Assembly: GCA_964586155.1 (NCBI GenBank)
Contig: CAZPHC010000029.1
Location: forward strand, 22,738 to 86,737
DNA length: 64,000 bases
Origin: SXNM01 sp964586155
GTDB taxonomy: Bacteria > Myxococcota_A > UBA9042
Reading direction: 5' to 3'
Numbering within the stretch: position 1 is the stretch's first letter; each line of letters starts with the position of its first letter. Of the stretch, positions 1-7,583 are shown piece after piece. Position numbers and translations under genes: made by a program. The notes below the pieces were generated by a model. That model made no database searches. It saw only the letters and a program-made list of their open reading frames with translations, and was not told where the DNA came from.

Positions 1-561
1 CGCCTCGGCGCCGCGGACGATGCGGACCTCGCGCATCGTTCGCATCGTCGTCGGCGACTGACAATGGGCCGAGCGGAACGCGGCGAAGTCGTGATCGCCC
101 TGCAAGAGCGCCGCAGCCTGGCGCATCGCCTCGAGGTCCAGCCGCGATGGAACGTGCCAATGCGTCGTGCGCAGCAACGGCGAGCGGGCCCTCGCGTTCC
201 AGATCCGGTAGATGTAGCGCTTGCCCACCGCGTCGTGGCGGATGTGGAAGTCGGCGTCGACGCGATCGGCGCTGACGATGGCGATGTCCTCGTCCATGTG
301 GGCGTTCCAGCCCAGCACCACCGCCTTGGCCGGCAGCTCGCGCCGCGTGTGGACCAGGACGGGCAGGGCGCGGGCGTGGACGCCGGCGTCCGTTCGGCTC
401 GAGGCCCGCAGCTCGACGTCTTCGCCCTGCCAGGCGCGCCAGCCGTCGGCCAACGCGCTGGCTACGGTGCGCAGGTCGCCCTGGCGCTGGTAGCCGGCAA
501 ATCCGGCGCCGTCGAACTGCACGCGGACCAGCCAGCGATGCACGTCGGCCGCGTGGACCAT
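1..561 (-). CDS. truA: tRNA pseudouridine synthase A, N-terminal part (cut by window edge)
   Basis: Cytoplasmic enzyme that isomerises uridine to pseudouridine at positions 38-40 of tRNA anticodon arms. Reading the minus strand from the ATG at 561 gives a typical TruA beginning (RWLVRVQFDGAGFAGYQRQ) and the family signature SSRTDAGVHARA. The catalytic Asp is residue 58, close to Asp60 of the E. coli enzyme, which supports this start. Another in-frame ATG at 645 would add 28 residues of low-complexity sequence that the family does not need. 187 codons are visible; the C-terminal third lies outside the window. It follows the MYXO-CTERM/barrel ORF on the same strand. Identity is secure; the exact start is less so. 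Confidence 0.9.
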   Translation of the reverse strand, partial: MVHAADVHRWLVRVQFDGAGFAGYQRQGDLRTVASALADGWRAWQGEDVELRASSRTDAGVHARALPVLVHTRRELPAKAVVLGWNAHMDEDIAIVSADRVDADFHIRHDAVGKRYIYRIWNARARSPLLRTTHWHVPSRLDLEAMRQAAALLQGDHDFAAFRSAHCQSPTTMRTMREVRIVRGAEA

Positions 562-653
562 CGAGCCACGGCCCTCGTCGCCGAGTTCCGCATCCGGCCC
601 GGTCGCGCCGAGCCCGTCGCTGTCGTGGGCGTGCGCCTCCAGCATCGGGCGGC

Positions 654-1394
654 TCAGAGGTCGAAGGCCAGACCGAACATCAGCACGCTGTCGGAGAGGT
701 CCATCGACTTCTTGTCACCGAAGTTGTTGAGCGACAGGACCTGGTACTCCGCGAACAGGTAGCTGTGGTTGACGCCCATCTCGAGATCGAAGCCCTTCGC
801 CGCTCGCGGCTCGAAGACGTCGAGCAGCAGGCGCAAGCCGACGGCGCCGTGCAGGCCCGCGATCCCGCCCTGGGCGGTGCGCACCTTGTTGTCGGTGCCG
901 GTGTAGGTCGAGACATCGCCGTTGCCGTCGAACGCCCACCACAGCGAGTAGGCGATGCCTCCTTTGGCGTAGGGGATCAGCGGGAAGCCCGTCTCGAACG
1001 CCAGCCAGTTGAAGCGGTAGGTCAGGTCGATCGTGATCGGCACGATCATCAGCTCGGTCGAATCCTTGGAGGTCGAGCCGTCCAGCGTCCGGCCCTTGCC
1101 CGAGGCCGACCACCAGCCGATGCTGCCGCCCAGCCCGAGGTCGCCGAAGCCGTCGAAGAGGAAGTAGTCGAAGGACAGGCCCTTGGCGAGCTCTGAGCCG
1201 CCGATCAGCGAGTCGAAGGGCGTCTGGCCGTTGGTCGAGGCGAACTCGCTGTCGATCGACGGCAGGTAGTAGCCCACCCGCAGGTCGATGCTGGAGGTGC
1301 GCGGCGAGTCGGCGCGGGCCGTCCCCGGCGCCAGCAGGCCCGCGGCGACCACGGTCGCGGCGAGCGCGGTCAGCAGCCCGCGAGTCGCAGACAT
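654..1394 (-). CDS. Outer-membrane beta-barrel protein, internal start within the fused frame
   Basis: The downstream half of the fused frame makes sense as an independent gene of 246 residues. The ATG at 1394 has a GGAG eight bases upstream and begins a clear Sec signal peptide (TALAATVVAAGLLAPGTARA). The mature part has alternating aromatic/polar strands (IDLRVGYYLPSIDSEF, LTYRFNWLAFETGFPL, GLRLLLDVFEP) and ends in an aromatic-rich strand, MFGLAFDL, as expected for a small outer-membrane barrel. Function is unknown. The internal ribosome-binding site makes independent translation plausible, but sequence alone cannot decide between this and read-through from the upstream MYXO-CTERM part. Confidence 0.6.
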   Translation of the reverse strand: MSATRGLLTALAATVVAAGLLAPGTARADSPRTSSIDLRVGYYLPSIDSEFASTNGQTPFDSLIGGSELAKGLSFDYFLFDGFGDLGLGGSIGWWSASGKGRTLDGSTSKDSTELMIVPITIDLTYRFNWLAFETGFPLIPYAKGGIAYSLWWAFDGNGDVSTYTGTDNKVRTAQGGIAGLHGAVGLRLLLDVFEPRAAKGFDLEMGVNHSYLFAEYQVLSLNNFGDKKSMDLSDSVLMFGLAFDL

Positions 1395-2474
1395 CCCCAG
1401 GCTCCGCGTCGCCCGACGGCGCAGCACCAGCAACGCTGCGGCGAGCCCGACCAGCCAGGCCATCGAGCCGCTGCCGCCGGCGCCCGAGCGCCCCTGGGCG
1501 CTGCAGCCGTAGTAGCCGCCCTCTTCGGTGCCGCCCGACGCCTTGTAGTACTCCCAGAAGTCCTGGACCTCGGTCGGCGACGCCTCGGTCACCTTCTCGG
1601 CGGCGGACTCGTTGTCGTTGGCGTCGATCGCCGTCACCGCCACGTAGTAGGTCTCGCCGTTGGTCAGGCCCGTGATCTTGTACGAGGTGGCCGTGAGCTT
1701 GTCGCTGCGGTTGGTCGCTGTCGTCGGCGCGCTGGCCGAGAAGGGCACCGTCGACCAGTAGACCCGCGCATACGGCGTCGTCGCCGCGTCGGCCAGCGTC
1801 CAGCTGACGTTGATGTTCTTGTCGCCGACCGCGGCGTCCTTGAGCGTCGGCGGCGTCGGCGCAGCGAGATCCACCGTGATCTTCAGCTGGCTGCCGTCCG
1901 TGAACGTGGTGCCGGCCGTGTTGGTGCCCTTGATGATGAACGTGACGCCGGCGTTGTGCTCGCCGCCGCCGTCGCACTTGAGCGCGGTGATCATCTGGCC
2001 CAGATCGACGTCGACCAGCTCGCCGGCGAAGGTCAGCGGGTTGCCGAAGGTCTTGTCCGTGGCCACCACCTTGCAGGTCGAGGTCGACGGCTCGGTCATG
2101 TCGGTGGTCGAGCAGGAGGACCCGTCGGCGGCCGCGACCTTGATGCCGTAGGCCGAGGCGCTGGTCATCGTCGCGTCGGCGATGAAGCTCCAGGTCACGC
2201 GCACCGTCGGATCCGTCGCCGACTTGATCGCCTCGCAGTCGGCCTTGTTGATCACATGGCTGGCGCCGATCGTGGTCGTGGTCGTCGACGCCAGGCCGAG
2301 TCGCGTCGACGGCTCGTAGTCGCTGCCTGGCTTCGCCGCGATGCTGTCGATCTTGATGGTGAGGGCGTCCGCCGCGCGCGGCGTCCACAGGCCCAGCACA
2401 CCCGCCGACAACAGCGCAGCTGCCCTCGCGCCGGTTCGTCGCTGAAACCACGTTGCTTCGTGCTGACCTGCCAC
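654..2474 (-). CDS. Fn3-containing MYXO-CTERM protein fused in frame to an outer-membrane beta-barrel protein
   Basis: One uninterrupted frame of 606 residues that looks like two genes. I place the start at a GTG (2474) preceded by GAGGAG seven bases upstream; a hydrophobic stretch ending near RAADA is a signal peptide. The first part (about 360 residues) holds a beta-sandwich region, a fibronectin type III-like domain (INVSWTL ... YYVAVTAIDANDNES) and a MYXO-CTERM tail (GCS, Ser/Gly linker, WLVGLAAALLVL, RRR), which normally sits at the very C-terminus for sorting to the cell surface. Only six residues after RRR comes an ATG followed by a second signal peptide and a barrel, with no stop codon between. 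It lies between asd and truA. The product may be two proteins (see the nested entry), a true fusion, or the result of a lost stop codon. Confidence 0.7.
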   Translation of the reverse strand: MAGQHEATWFQRRTGARAAALLSAGVLGLWTPRAADALTIKIDSIAAKPGSDYEPSTRLGLASTTTTTIGASHVINKADCEAIKSATDPTVRVTWSFIADATMTSASAYGIKVAAADGSSCSTTDMTEPSTSTCKVVATDKTFGNPLTFAGELVDVDLGQMITALKCDGGGEHNAGVTFIIKGTNTAGTTFTDGSQLKITVDLAAPTPPTLKDAAVGDKNINVSWTLADAATTPYARVYWSTVPFSASAPTTATNRSDKLTATSYKITGLTNGETYYVAVTAIDANDNESAAEKVTEASPTEVQDFWEYYKASGGTEEGGYYGCSAQGRSGAGGSGSMAWLVGLAAALLVLRRRATRSLGMSATRGLLTALAATVVAAGLLAPGTARADSPRTSSIDLRVGYYLPSIDSEFASTNGQTPFDSLIGGSELAKGLSFDYFLFDGFGDLGLGGSIGWWSASGKGRTLDGSTSKDSTELMIVPITIDLTYRFNWLAFETGFPLIPYAKGGIAYSLWWAFDGNGDVSTYTGTDNKVRTAQGGIAGLHGAVGLRLLLDVFEPRAAKGFDLEMGVNHSYLFAEYQVLSLNNFGDKKSMDLSDSVLMFGLAFDL

Positions 2475-2673
2475 GTTTCGCTCCTCTGCGTCGTGCTCGG
2501 GGTGCGCCGCCGCGCGTACCGCCCCAAGTCGTTCATGCACGAGCCGTGCCAGCCACATTGCTCCGCAAGTGCCAGAAACCACGGGGCCCCGTCTCCATTC
2601 CCGACGCGGGCCGCTGTCGAGACTGCACGCATGGCGGCACACTGGCAGGCCACGCGTGCCAATCTGGCAGTCG

Positions 2674-3702
2674 TCAGGCCTGGGCCGTGGTCCAGTGGGC
2701 GTCGAGGACCTCGGCGATCTGCACCGCGTTGGTCGCGGCGCCCTTGCGCAGGTTGTCCGCCACGACCCACAGAGCGAGACCGTTCGGCACCGACGGATCG
2801 CGGCGCACACGGCCGACGAAGACCTCGTCCTGCTCGGCGACGTCGATCGGCATCGGGTACTTGCCCCGTTTCGGATCGTCGATCAGCTTGATGCCCGGGG
2901 CCTTGGCCAGGAGCTCGCGCGCAGCCTCCGGCGAGAGCGGACGCTCCAACTCCACGACGACCGACTCGGAATGGCCCGCGAACACCGGCACGCGCACCGC
3001 GGTCGGGCAGACCTGGATCGAGTCGTCGCCGAAGATCTTGCGCGTCTCGTAGACGAGCTTCATCTCCTCGGAGGTGTAGCCGTCGGCGTCGAAGTCGCCG
3101 ATCTGCGGCACCACGTTGAACGCGATGCGTGCGGCGTGGACCTTCACATCGAACGGCTTCTGGTTCAGCAGCGAGACAGTCTGGTTCGCCAGCTCCTCGA
3201 TGCCTTTCTGTCCAGCGCCCGACACGCTTTGGTAGGTCGTCACGACGATGCGACGGATGGTGGCCGCGTCGTGGATCGGCTTGAGCGCGACGAGCATCTG
3301 GATCGTCGAGCAGTTCGGGTTGGCGATGATGCCCTTGTGGCCCAGGGCGGCGAGGCCGTTGACCTCTGGCACCACGAGCGGAACGTCCGCGTCCATGCGG
3401 TACGCGCTCGAGTTGTCGATGCAGACGGCGCCGTGCTGGACGGCTGCCGGCAGCAGCACCTTGCTGACGCCCGATCCGGCCGAGGCCAACACGATGTCGA
3501 CGCCCGCGAAGGCGGCCGGCTCGGCCAGCTGGACCACGATCTCGCGGTTGCCGAACGTCACGTGTTCGCCCACCGATCGCGACGAGGCCAGGGCCACGAT
3601 CTCGCTGACCGGGAAGCGGCGCTCGTCGAGCACCTTGAGCATCTCGCGACCGACGGCGCCCGTGGCACCGAGGACCGCGACCCGATAACGGCGTCGCTGC
3701 AT
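2674..3702 (-). CDS. asd: Aspartate-semialdehyde dehydrogenase
   Basis: Converts L-aspartyl-4-phosphate to aspartate semialdehyde with NADPH, the branch point to lysine/diaminopimelate, threonine and methionine. The 342-residue product starts with the nucleotide-binding motif RVAVLGATGAVG. It carries the catalytic Cys131 in NPNCSTIQ, the active-site His244 in FAGHSES, and the conserved IDNSSAYRM and QSVSGAGQKGIEEL segments; length is normal. Two ATGs lie in tandem (3705 and 3702); the second is better spaced from GGGAG, but one residue more is equally possible. It is followed downstream, after about 200 bp, by the MYXO-CTERM/barrel ORF and then truA. Confidence 0.95.
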   Translation of the reverse strand: MQRRRYRVAVLGATGAVGREMLKVLDERRFPVSEIVALASSRSVGEHVTFGNREIVVQLAEPAAFAGVDIVLASAGSGVSKVLLPAAVQHGAVCIDNSSAYRMDADVPLVVPEVNGLAALGHKGIIANPNCSTIQMLVALKPIHDAATIRRIVVTTYQSVSGAGQKGIEELANQTVSLLNQKPFDVKVHAARIAFNVVPQIGDFDADGYTSEEMKLVYETRKIFGDDSIQVCPTAVRVPVFAGHSESVVVELERPLSPEAARELLAKAPGIKLIDDPKRGKYPMPIDVAEQDEVFVGRVRRDPSVPNGLALWVVADNLRKGAATNAVQIAEVLDAHWTTAQA

Positions 3703-3763
3703 CATGACTCCCTGTGCGCGCCCGGACGGGCGCGATCGATGTCGGAGGACCGGCCGCGCCGGT

Positions 3764-4816
3764 TCAGCGTTTCTTGCCCGGCACGGCGACCGGCGCCGGC
3801 CCAGGTGGCGGCGGCGCGACCGGCGCGGGACCGGGCGGCGGGGGCGGCGGCGGCAGCACGTTTGGTGGCGGCGGGGGCGGCGGCGGAGGCGGGGCCGTCG
3901 CGGCGGCAAGCGCATCTGCAGCGATGGGCGGCAGGCGCAGGTACGCGGGTTCGTCGAACGCCTCGTCCGGCCCGACGGCCTGCAACATCACGGTGGTGAT
4001 GTTGTCGTGGCCACCGCGGATCTTCGCCAGCTCGATCAGCGCCGAACACGCCGAGGGCAACGAGGTCGCCTCGCGCAGGCACGCCTGGATCTCGGCGTCG
4101 CGGACCAGGTCCGACAGGCCGTCCGAGCACAGCAGGATCTGGTCGCCCGCGCGCAGCGTCGCGCTGTAGATGTCGACGCCGACGCGCTCGTGCAGGCCAA
4201 CGGCGCGCACGATGACGTTCTTGTACGGGAACGACTCGACGTCCTCGGGGCGCAGCATCTTCATCTTGAGGTACTCGTTGACCAACGAGTGATCCTCGGT
4301 CAGCTGCTCGAGCTTGCCGCGGCGGAACCGGTACAGGCGGCTGTCGCCGACGTTGGCCACATAGAGCCGGCTGCCGACGACGGAGCAGGCGACCACGGTC
4401 GTGCCCATGTCGCGCAGCGCCTCGTGCTGCTGCGAGAGACGGAACACCGACACGTTGGCCGACTCGACAGCCTTGCGCAGGCGCAGGCTGTGATGGCTCA
4501 CGTCGCGCATCCCCTGCGGGGACGCCGCCTTCATCTGGGCGTACGCCTTCTTGACCCGGATCGTCAGCTCGGCCGAGTCGAAGAACGCCGCGATCGCCTC
4601 AACAGCGAACTGGGACGCAACCTCGCCACAGTTGTGGCCGCCCATGCCGTCCGCGACCACGAAGAGGCCATGCGCAGGCTGGATCAGCAGCGCGTCTTCG
4701 TTGCCCTCGCGAACCAGGCCGACATCGGTCGCTCCGTAAGCGGCGATGCGAATGCCCCGCCGACCCTTGGTCGAACCGGCTGCTTCGCTACGCTTTCGCT
4801 TTGGAGATTGAGCCAT
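3764..4816 (-). CDS. PP2C-family protein serine/threonine phosphatase with poly-proline tail
   Basis: Metal-dependent (PPM/PP2C) phosphatase that removes phosphate from Ser/Thr residues, probably opposing Hanks-type kinases in the cytoplasm. The 350-residue product has the family motifs in order: GNEDA (metal-ligand Asp41), VVADGMGGH (Asp56), MGTTVV, VGDSRLYRF, TEDHSL, LLCSDGLSDLV and GGHDNITTV. After the catalytic domain (about residues 25-275) comes a low-complexity tail with runs of 7-10 prolines separated by Gly-Pro-Ala-Pro, ending in GKKR; such tails can bind SH3-like partners, but no partner is visible. The basic start (AQSPKRKRS) follows the ATG at 4816, preceded by AGGA. A TTG farther upstream is a weaker start. 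There is no transmembrane segment. Confidence 0.92.
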   Translation of the reverse strand: MAQSPKRKRSEAAGSTKGRRGIRIAAYGATDVGLVREGNEDALLIQPAHGLFVVADGMGGHNCGEVASQFAVEAIAAFFDSAELTIRVKKAYAQMKAASPQGMRDVSHHSLRLRKAVESANVSVFRLSQQHEALRDMGTTVVACSVVGSRLYVANVGDSRLYRFRRGKLEQLTEDHSLVNEYLKMKMLRPEDVESFPYKNVIVRAVGLHERVGVDIYSATLRAGDQILLCSDGLSDLVRDAEIQACLREATSLPSACSALIELAKIRGGHDNITTVMLQAVGPDEAFDEPAYLRLPPIAADALAAATAPPPPPPPPPPNVLPPPPPPPGPAPVAPPPPGPAPVAVPGKKR

Positions 4817-4915
4817 GCCGTCTAGATCCTGGTCGGTGTCGGCGCTCGCCGCTGAAGCCAAGGGATCGCGTCGCCAAGTCGCCTCCGCCCGCGTGGTGCA
4901 GGGCGGAGATCTCGG

Positions 4916-5197
4916 CTACTCGCCGCCGTTGACGCGGTTCTTGAGCTCGAGACCGACCTTGAAGAACGGCATGCGCTTCTGGCCGACCTGGACGGGCTCG
5001 CCCGTCTTGGGGTTGCGACCGGTGTAGCTCTCGTAGTGGCGCACGGTGAAGTTCCCGAAATTGCGGATTTCGATGCGCTCGCCTTCCTTCATCGCGTCGA
5101 CCATCTTGTCGAAGATGGCGTTCACGACCATCGCGGCCTTGTCCTTGGTCAGGTTGGCGCTCTCAGCGACCTTCTCGATCAGATCGGACTTCGTCAT
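4916..5197 (-). CDS. HU/IHF-family DNA-binding protein
   Basis: Small nucleoid-associated protein that bends DNA as a dimer. The 93-residue product begins MTKSDLIEKVAE and contains the family signature region FGNFTVRHYESYTGRNPKTG, in which the beta arm contacts the DNA minor groove, then VQVGQKRMPFFK and GLELKNRVN. The form of the arm and the FFKVGLELK ending look more like IHF than classical HU, so it may be one subunit of an IHF heterodimer; the partner is not in this window. The ATG at 5197 has AGGAG eight bases upstream. Transcribed toward the PP2C gene with a gap of about 100 bp. Confidence 0.93.
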   Translation of the reverse strand: MTKSDLIEKVAESANLTKDKAAMVVNAIFDKMVDAMKEGERIEIRNFGNFTVRHYESYTGRNPKTGEPVQVGQKRMPFFKVGLELKNRVNGGE

Positions 5198-5365
5198 CTC
5201 AGCGGCTCCTGGTCTTGGACACGCCAACGGTGTCCTGGGGTTCGTTCCGTCCGCCGCGCCGGCATCGGCCTGTCGGGCGGAAGGGGCGAGATACACCGGC
5301 CAGCCGTCGCGGTCAAGGGATCGGTTGGCAACAACTTTGCGGAATCCGACGCCTCGCCGCCGACT

Positions 5366-7546
5366 TCAACCGGGCGGCGGGCAGGTCCATTGTTGGCTCG
5401 GCGAGGCCGGTGGGTAGTTGGGTGTGACGAGGTTGCCGGACTTGTCTGCGCCTTTGCAGGGCGTGATGTCGGCAGAGGGGTTGGTCGACTTCGGGTTCCA
5501 CTTGACCTGGCCGGCGCACCACATGTCGCCCTTGTTCAACTTCGGGCCGAGCTTGTCGACGACCAGGACCTTGTCCAGGTAGATCCGCAGCCGTGGCGTC
5601 GAGGTTCCGTAGCCCGCATCCGACCAGTAGTACACGCCGATCCAGTACTTCTCGTTCTCGAGCGGCCACGCGACCGAGATGTTCTCGGGGCCCTGGCCGT
5701 TGGTGTCGTCCAGGTCCACGTTCGGATCGTCGTCGGTGTCCGACAGGTCGGGCCAGGTCGGCGCCTTGTTGATCCAGAAGCAGTCGTAACATTGCGCCCA
5801 CCACGGATCGGGCTCGCCATTGCCGTCGAGATCGGGCTGGCCCTTGAGGGTCGGCGCGTCGGGATGCGCAAGGTGCAGATCGAGATCGGCGCCCTTGTCG
5901 TCGGTGGGGTCGGTATCGTTGGGCGTGTCCCAGGTCAGCTCGATGTGGAGCTTGTTGTCCGGGACCACGTGCAGCACGCGCGTCGCCTGGGCGCAGCTGG
6001 CCGTGCCGAGTTCGTCGTAGATCTGCAGGCGGAACTTGTAGTCGCCCGCCACGTTCGGCAGGAAGCTCACGGTCTTCTGCTTGGCATTCGGCACGAAGGT
6101 GCTGGCGCTGCCCGTCGGCTGCTCGACCGTCCATTCGTATTTGGTCAGCACATGGCCTGGGGCAGCCTGGCTGCAAGCGCTGGTCAGGCTGACCATCGTC
6201 TGCGGGATGACCGTGTCGCCGCCTGGGAAGGGGTCGATGCACGCGGTCGGGCAGGTCAACTGGCTCGGCTTGCCCGCGACCTCCAAGGTCCGGATCTCGC
6301 CGAGCTTGTCCTCGATCTCGAGCTGGGCCGTCGTCGCGGCGTCGAGTGAGCTCGGCGCGTAGCGCACGATCACCGACTTGGTCGAGTTCGGCTGGACCAC
6401 CAGCGGCACCTCCTTGGTCGGCGCGAGGCCGTCGGCGAAGCTCGACGTGTTGAAGTTGAGCTGGAAGTCCGCGCTGGCGCCGTCCTTGTAGGCGATACGG
6501 ACGATCTCGACGTTCTCGGTGCCGCAGCCTTGGAGCAGCAGCTCCTTCTCGGCTGGCTGGCCGATCGCGACCGACTCGAAATCGATCGACGAGGGCGTCA
6601 TCTTCAGGCACGGACCGGTCGAGTTGGCCAGGAATTGGATGTCGATGGGCCCGGTCGTGCTGTTGCTCTTGATCCGCAACGTCGCGCCGGCCTTGTCGGC
6701 GCTCGGCAGGGGCGCCAGGTCGGCGACGAACTCGAGCGACTCGCCGGGCCCGACCGCGATCGCGGGCGAGCCGTCCCAGCTCTTGCCGACCTCGACCGAC
6801 TGCCCGGCGAAGCTCACCTTCAGCGGTGCGCCACTGGCGCTGAGCAGCTCGACCTTCTCCAGTTGCACCGCAGCGCTGCCGACGCTGGAGCACTTGAACG
6901 ACTCCTTGGCGGCCTTGCCTGCGCCGATATTGCCGAAGTCGACGACGCCGACCCCTGCGCACTTCAGCGTCGGCAGGCCGAGGTTGGCCTCGAAGCGGAT
7001 GGTGCGCACCTTGCCAAACCAGGCGGGATCGCCTTCGACCTCAAGCTCGAGCTTGGCCTTTCGCGCCTTGGATCCGGCCTGGGCCGGATCATATTGCACC
7101 GTGAAGGTCGTGCTCTGGGCGGCGTCAGCGGCCGCGCATGCGGTATCGAAGCCGACCGGCACCAACTCCGGCCACGTCGCGTCGGCGCAGTCCGCGCCGG
7201 AGGCCGTCGTGCAGCGAAACGACGCCGTGTCGACGGCGGCTCCGGTCCCATCGGTCTCCGACAGGCGCACGGCCTGGATCTTCAGCGGCAGCGCGCTCAG
7301 CTTCGACGCCGAGTTGCGCAACGTGAACACGAAGCTGCGCTTGGTGCTGCCGAGCAGGCTCGCGTCGAAGGCATAGAGCTCCTGCGCCGGGCCGGAGGCG
7401 TCCGCGAGGTCGGCCTGGGCCTTGGCGTCGACGCTGCCGGTCCCGGACTTGCAATCCGAGCTACCAGCGCTGTCGTTGCCGCAGCCGAGCGCCGTTCCGG
7501 CGAGCGTCAGGCAGAGCAGGGTGGAGCGCCACGTGATGCGCATCAT
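5366..7546 (-). CDS. ASH/choice-of-anchor-D-type lipoprotein with PKD-like and DUF2135-like C-terminus (paralog 1)
   Basis: Predicted outer-membrane lipoprotein of 726 residues; function unknown. The N-terminus is a lipoprotein signal (LCLTLAGTALGC) with the acylated Cys near residue 18. The middle holds two or three immunoglobulin-like ASH/HYDIN-type repeats (CAGVGVVDFGNIGAGKAA, ITPSSIDFESVAIG-type strands). The C-terminal third is shared with three paralogs in this window: a Cys-Pro-Thr stretch with VIPQT, a PKD-like domain (KYEWTVEQPTGS ... NVAGDYKFRLQIYD), then an Asp-rich module (GADLDLHLAHP ... DDTNGQGPEN) and a beta-rich end with WIGVYYW. The ATG pair at 7546 follows CTGGAG. Asp clusters suggest calcium binding (inference). 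It is co-oriented with two paralogs upstream, likely one operon. Confidence 0.88.
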   Translation of the reverse strand: MMRITWRSTLLCLTLAGTALGCGNDSAGSSDCKSGTGSVDAKAQADLADASGPAQELYAFDASLLGSTKRSFVFTLRNSASKLSALPLKIQAVRLSETDGTGAAVDTASFRCTTASGADCADATWPELVPVGFDTACAAADAAQSTTFTVQYDPAQAGSKARKAKLELEVEGDPAWFGKVRTIRFEANLGLPTLKCAGVGVVDFGNIGAGKAAKESFKCSSVGSAAVQLEKVELLSASGAPLKVSFAGQSVEVGKSWDGSPAIAVGPGESLEFVADLAPLPSADKAGATLRIKSNSTTGPIDIQFLANSTGPCLKMTPSSIDFESVAIGQPAEKELLLQGCGTENVEIVRIAYKDGASADFQLNFNTSSFADGLAPTKEVPLVVQPNSTKSVIVRYAPSSLDAATTAQLEIEDKLGEIRTLEVAGKPSQLTCPTACIDPFPGGDTVIPQTMVSLTSACSQAAPGHVLTKYEWTVEQPTGSASTFVPNAKQKTVSFLPNVAGDYKFRLQIYDELGTASCAQATRVLHVVPDNKLHIELTWDTPNDTDPTDDKGADLDLHLAHPDAPTLKGQPDLDGNGEPDPWWAQCYDCFWINKAPTWPDLSDTDDDPNVDLDDTNGQGPENISVAWPLENEKYWIGVYYWSDAGYGTSTPRLRIYLDKVLVVDKLGPKLNKGDMWCAGQVKWNPKSTNPSADITPCKGADKSGNLVTPNYPPASPSQQWTCPPPG

Positions 7547-7583
7547 GGATGGCTCCAGGGTCGGCCCGCGGCCGCGACCGCGA

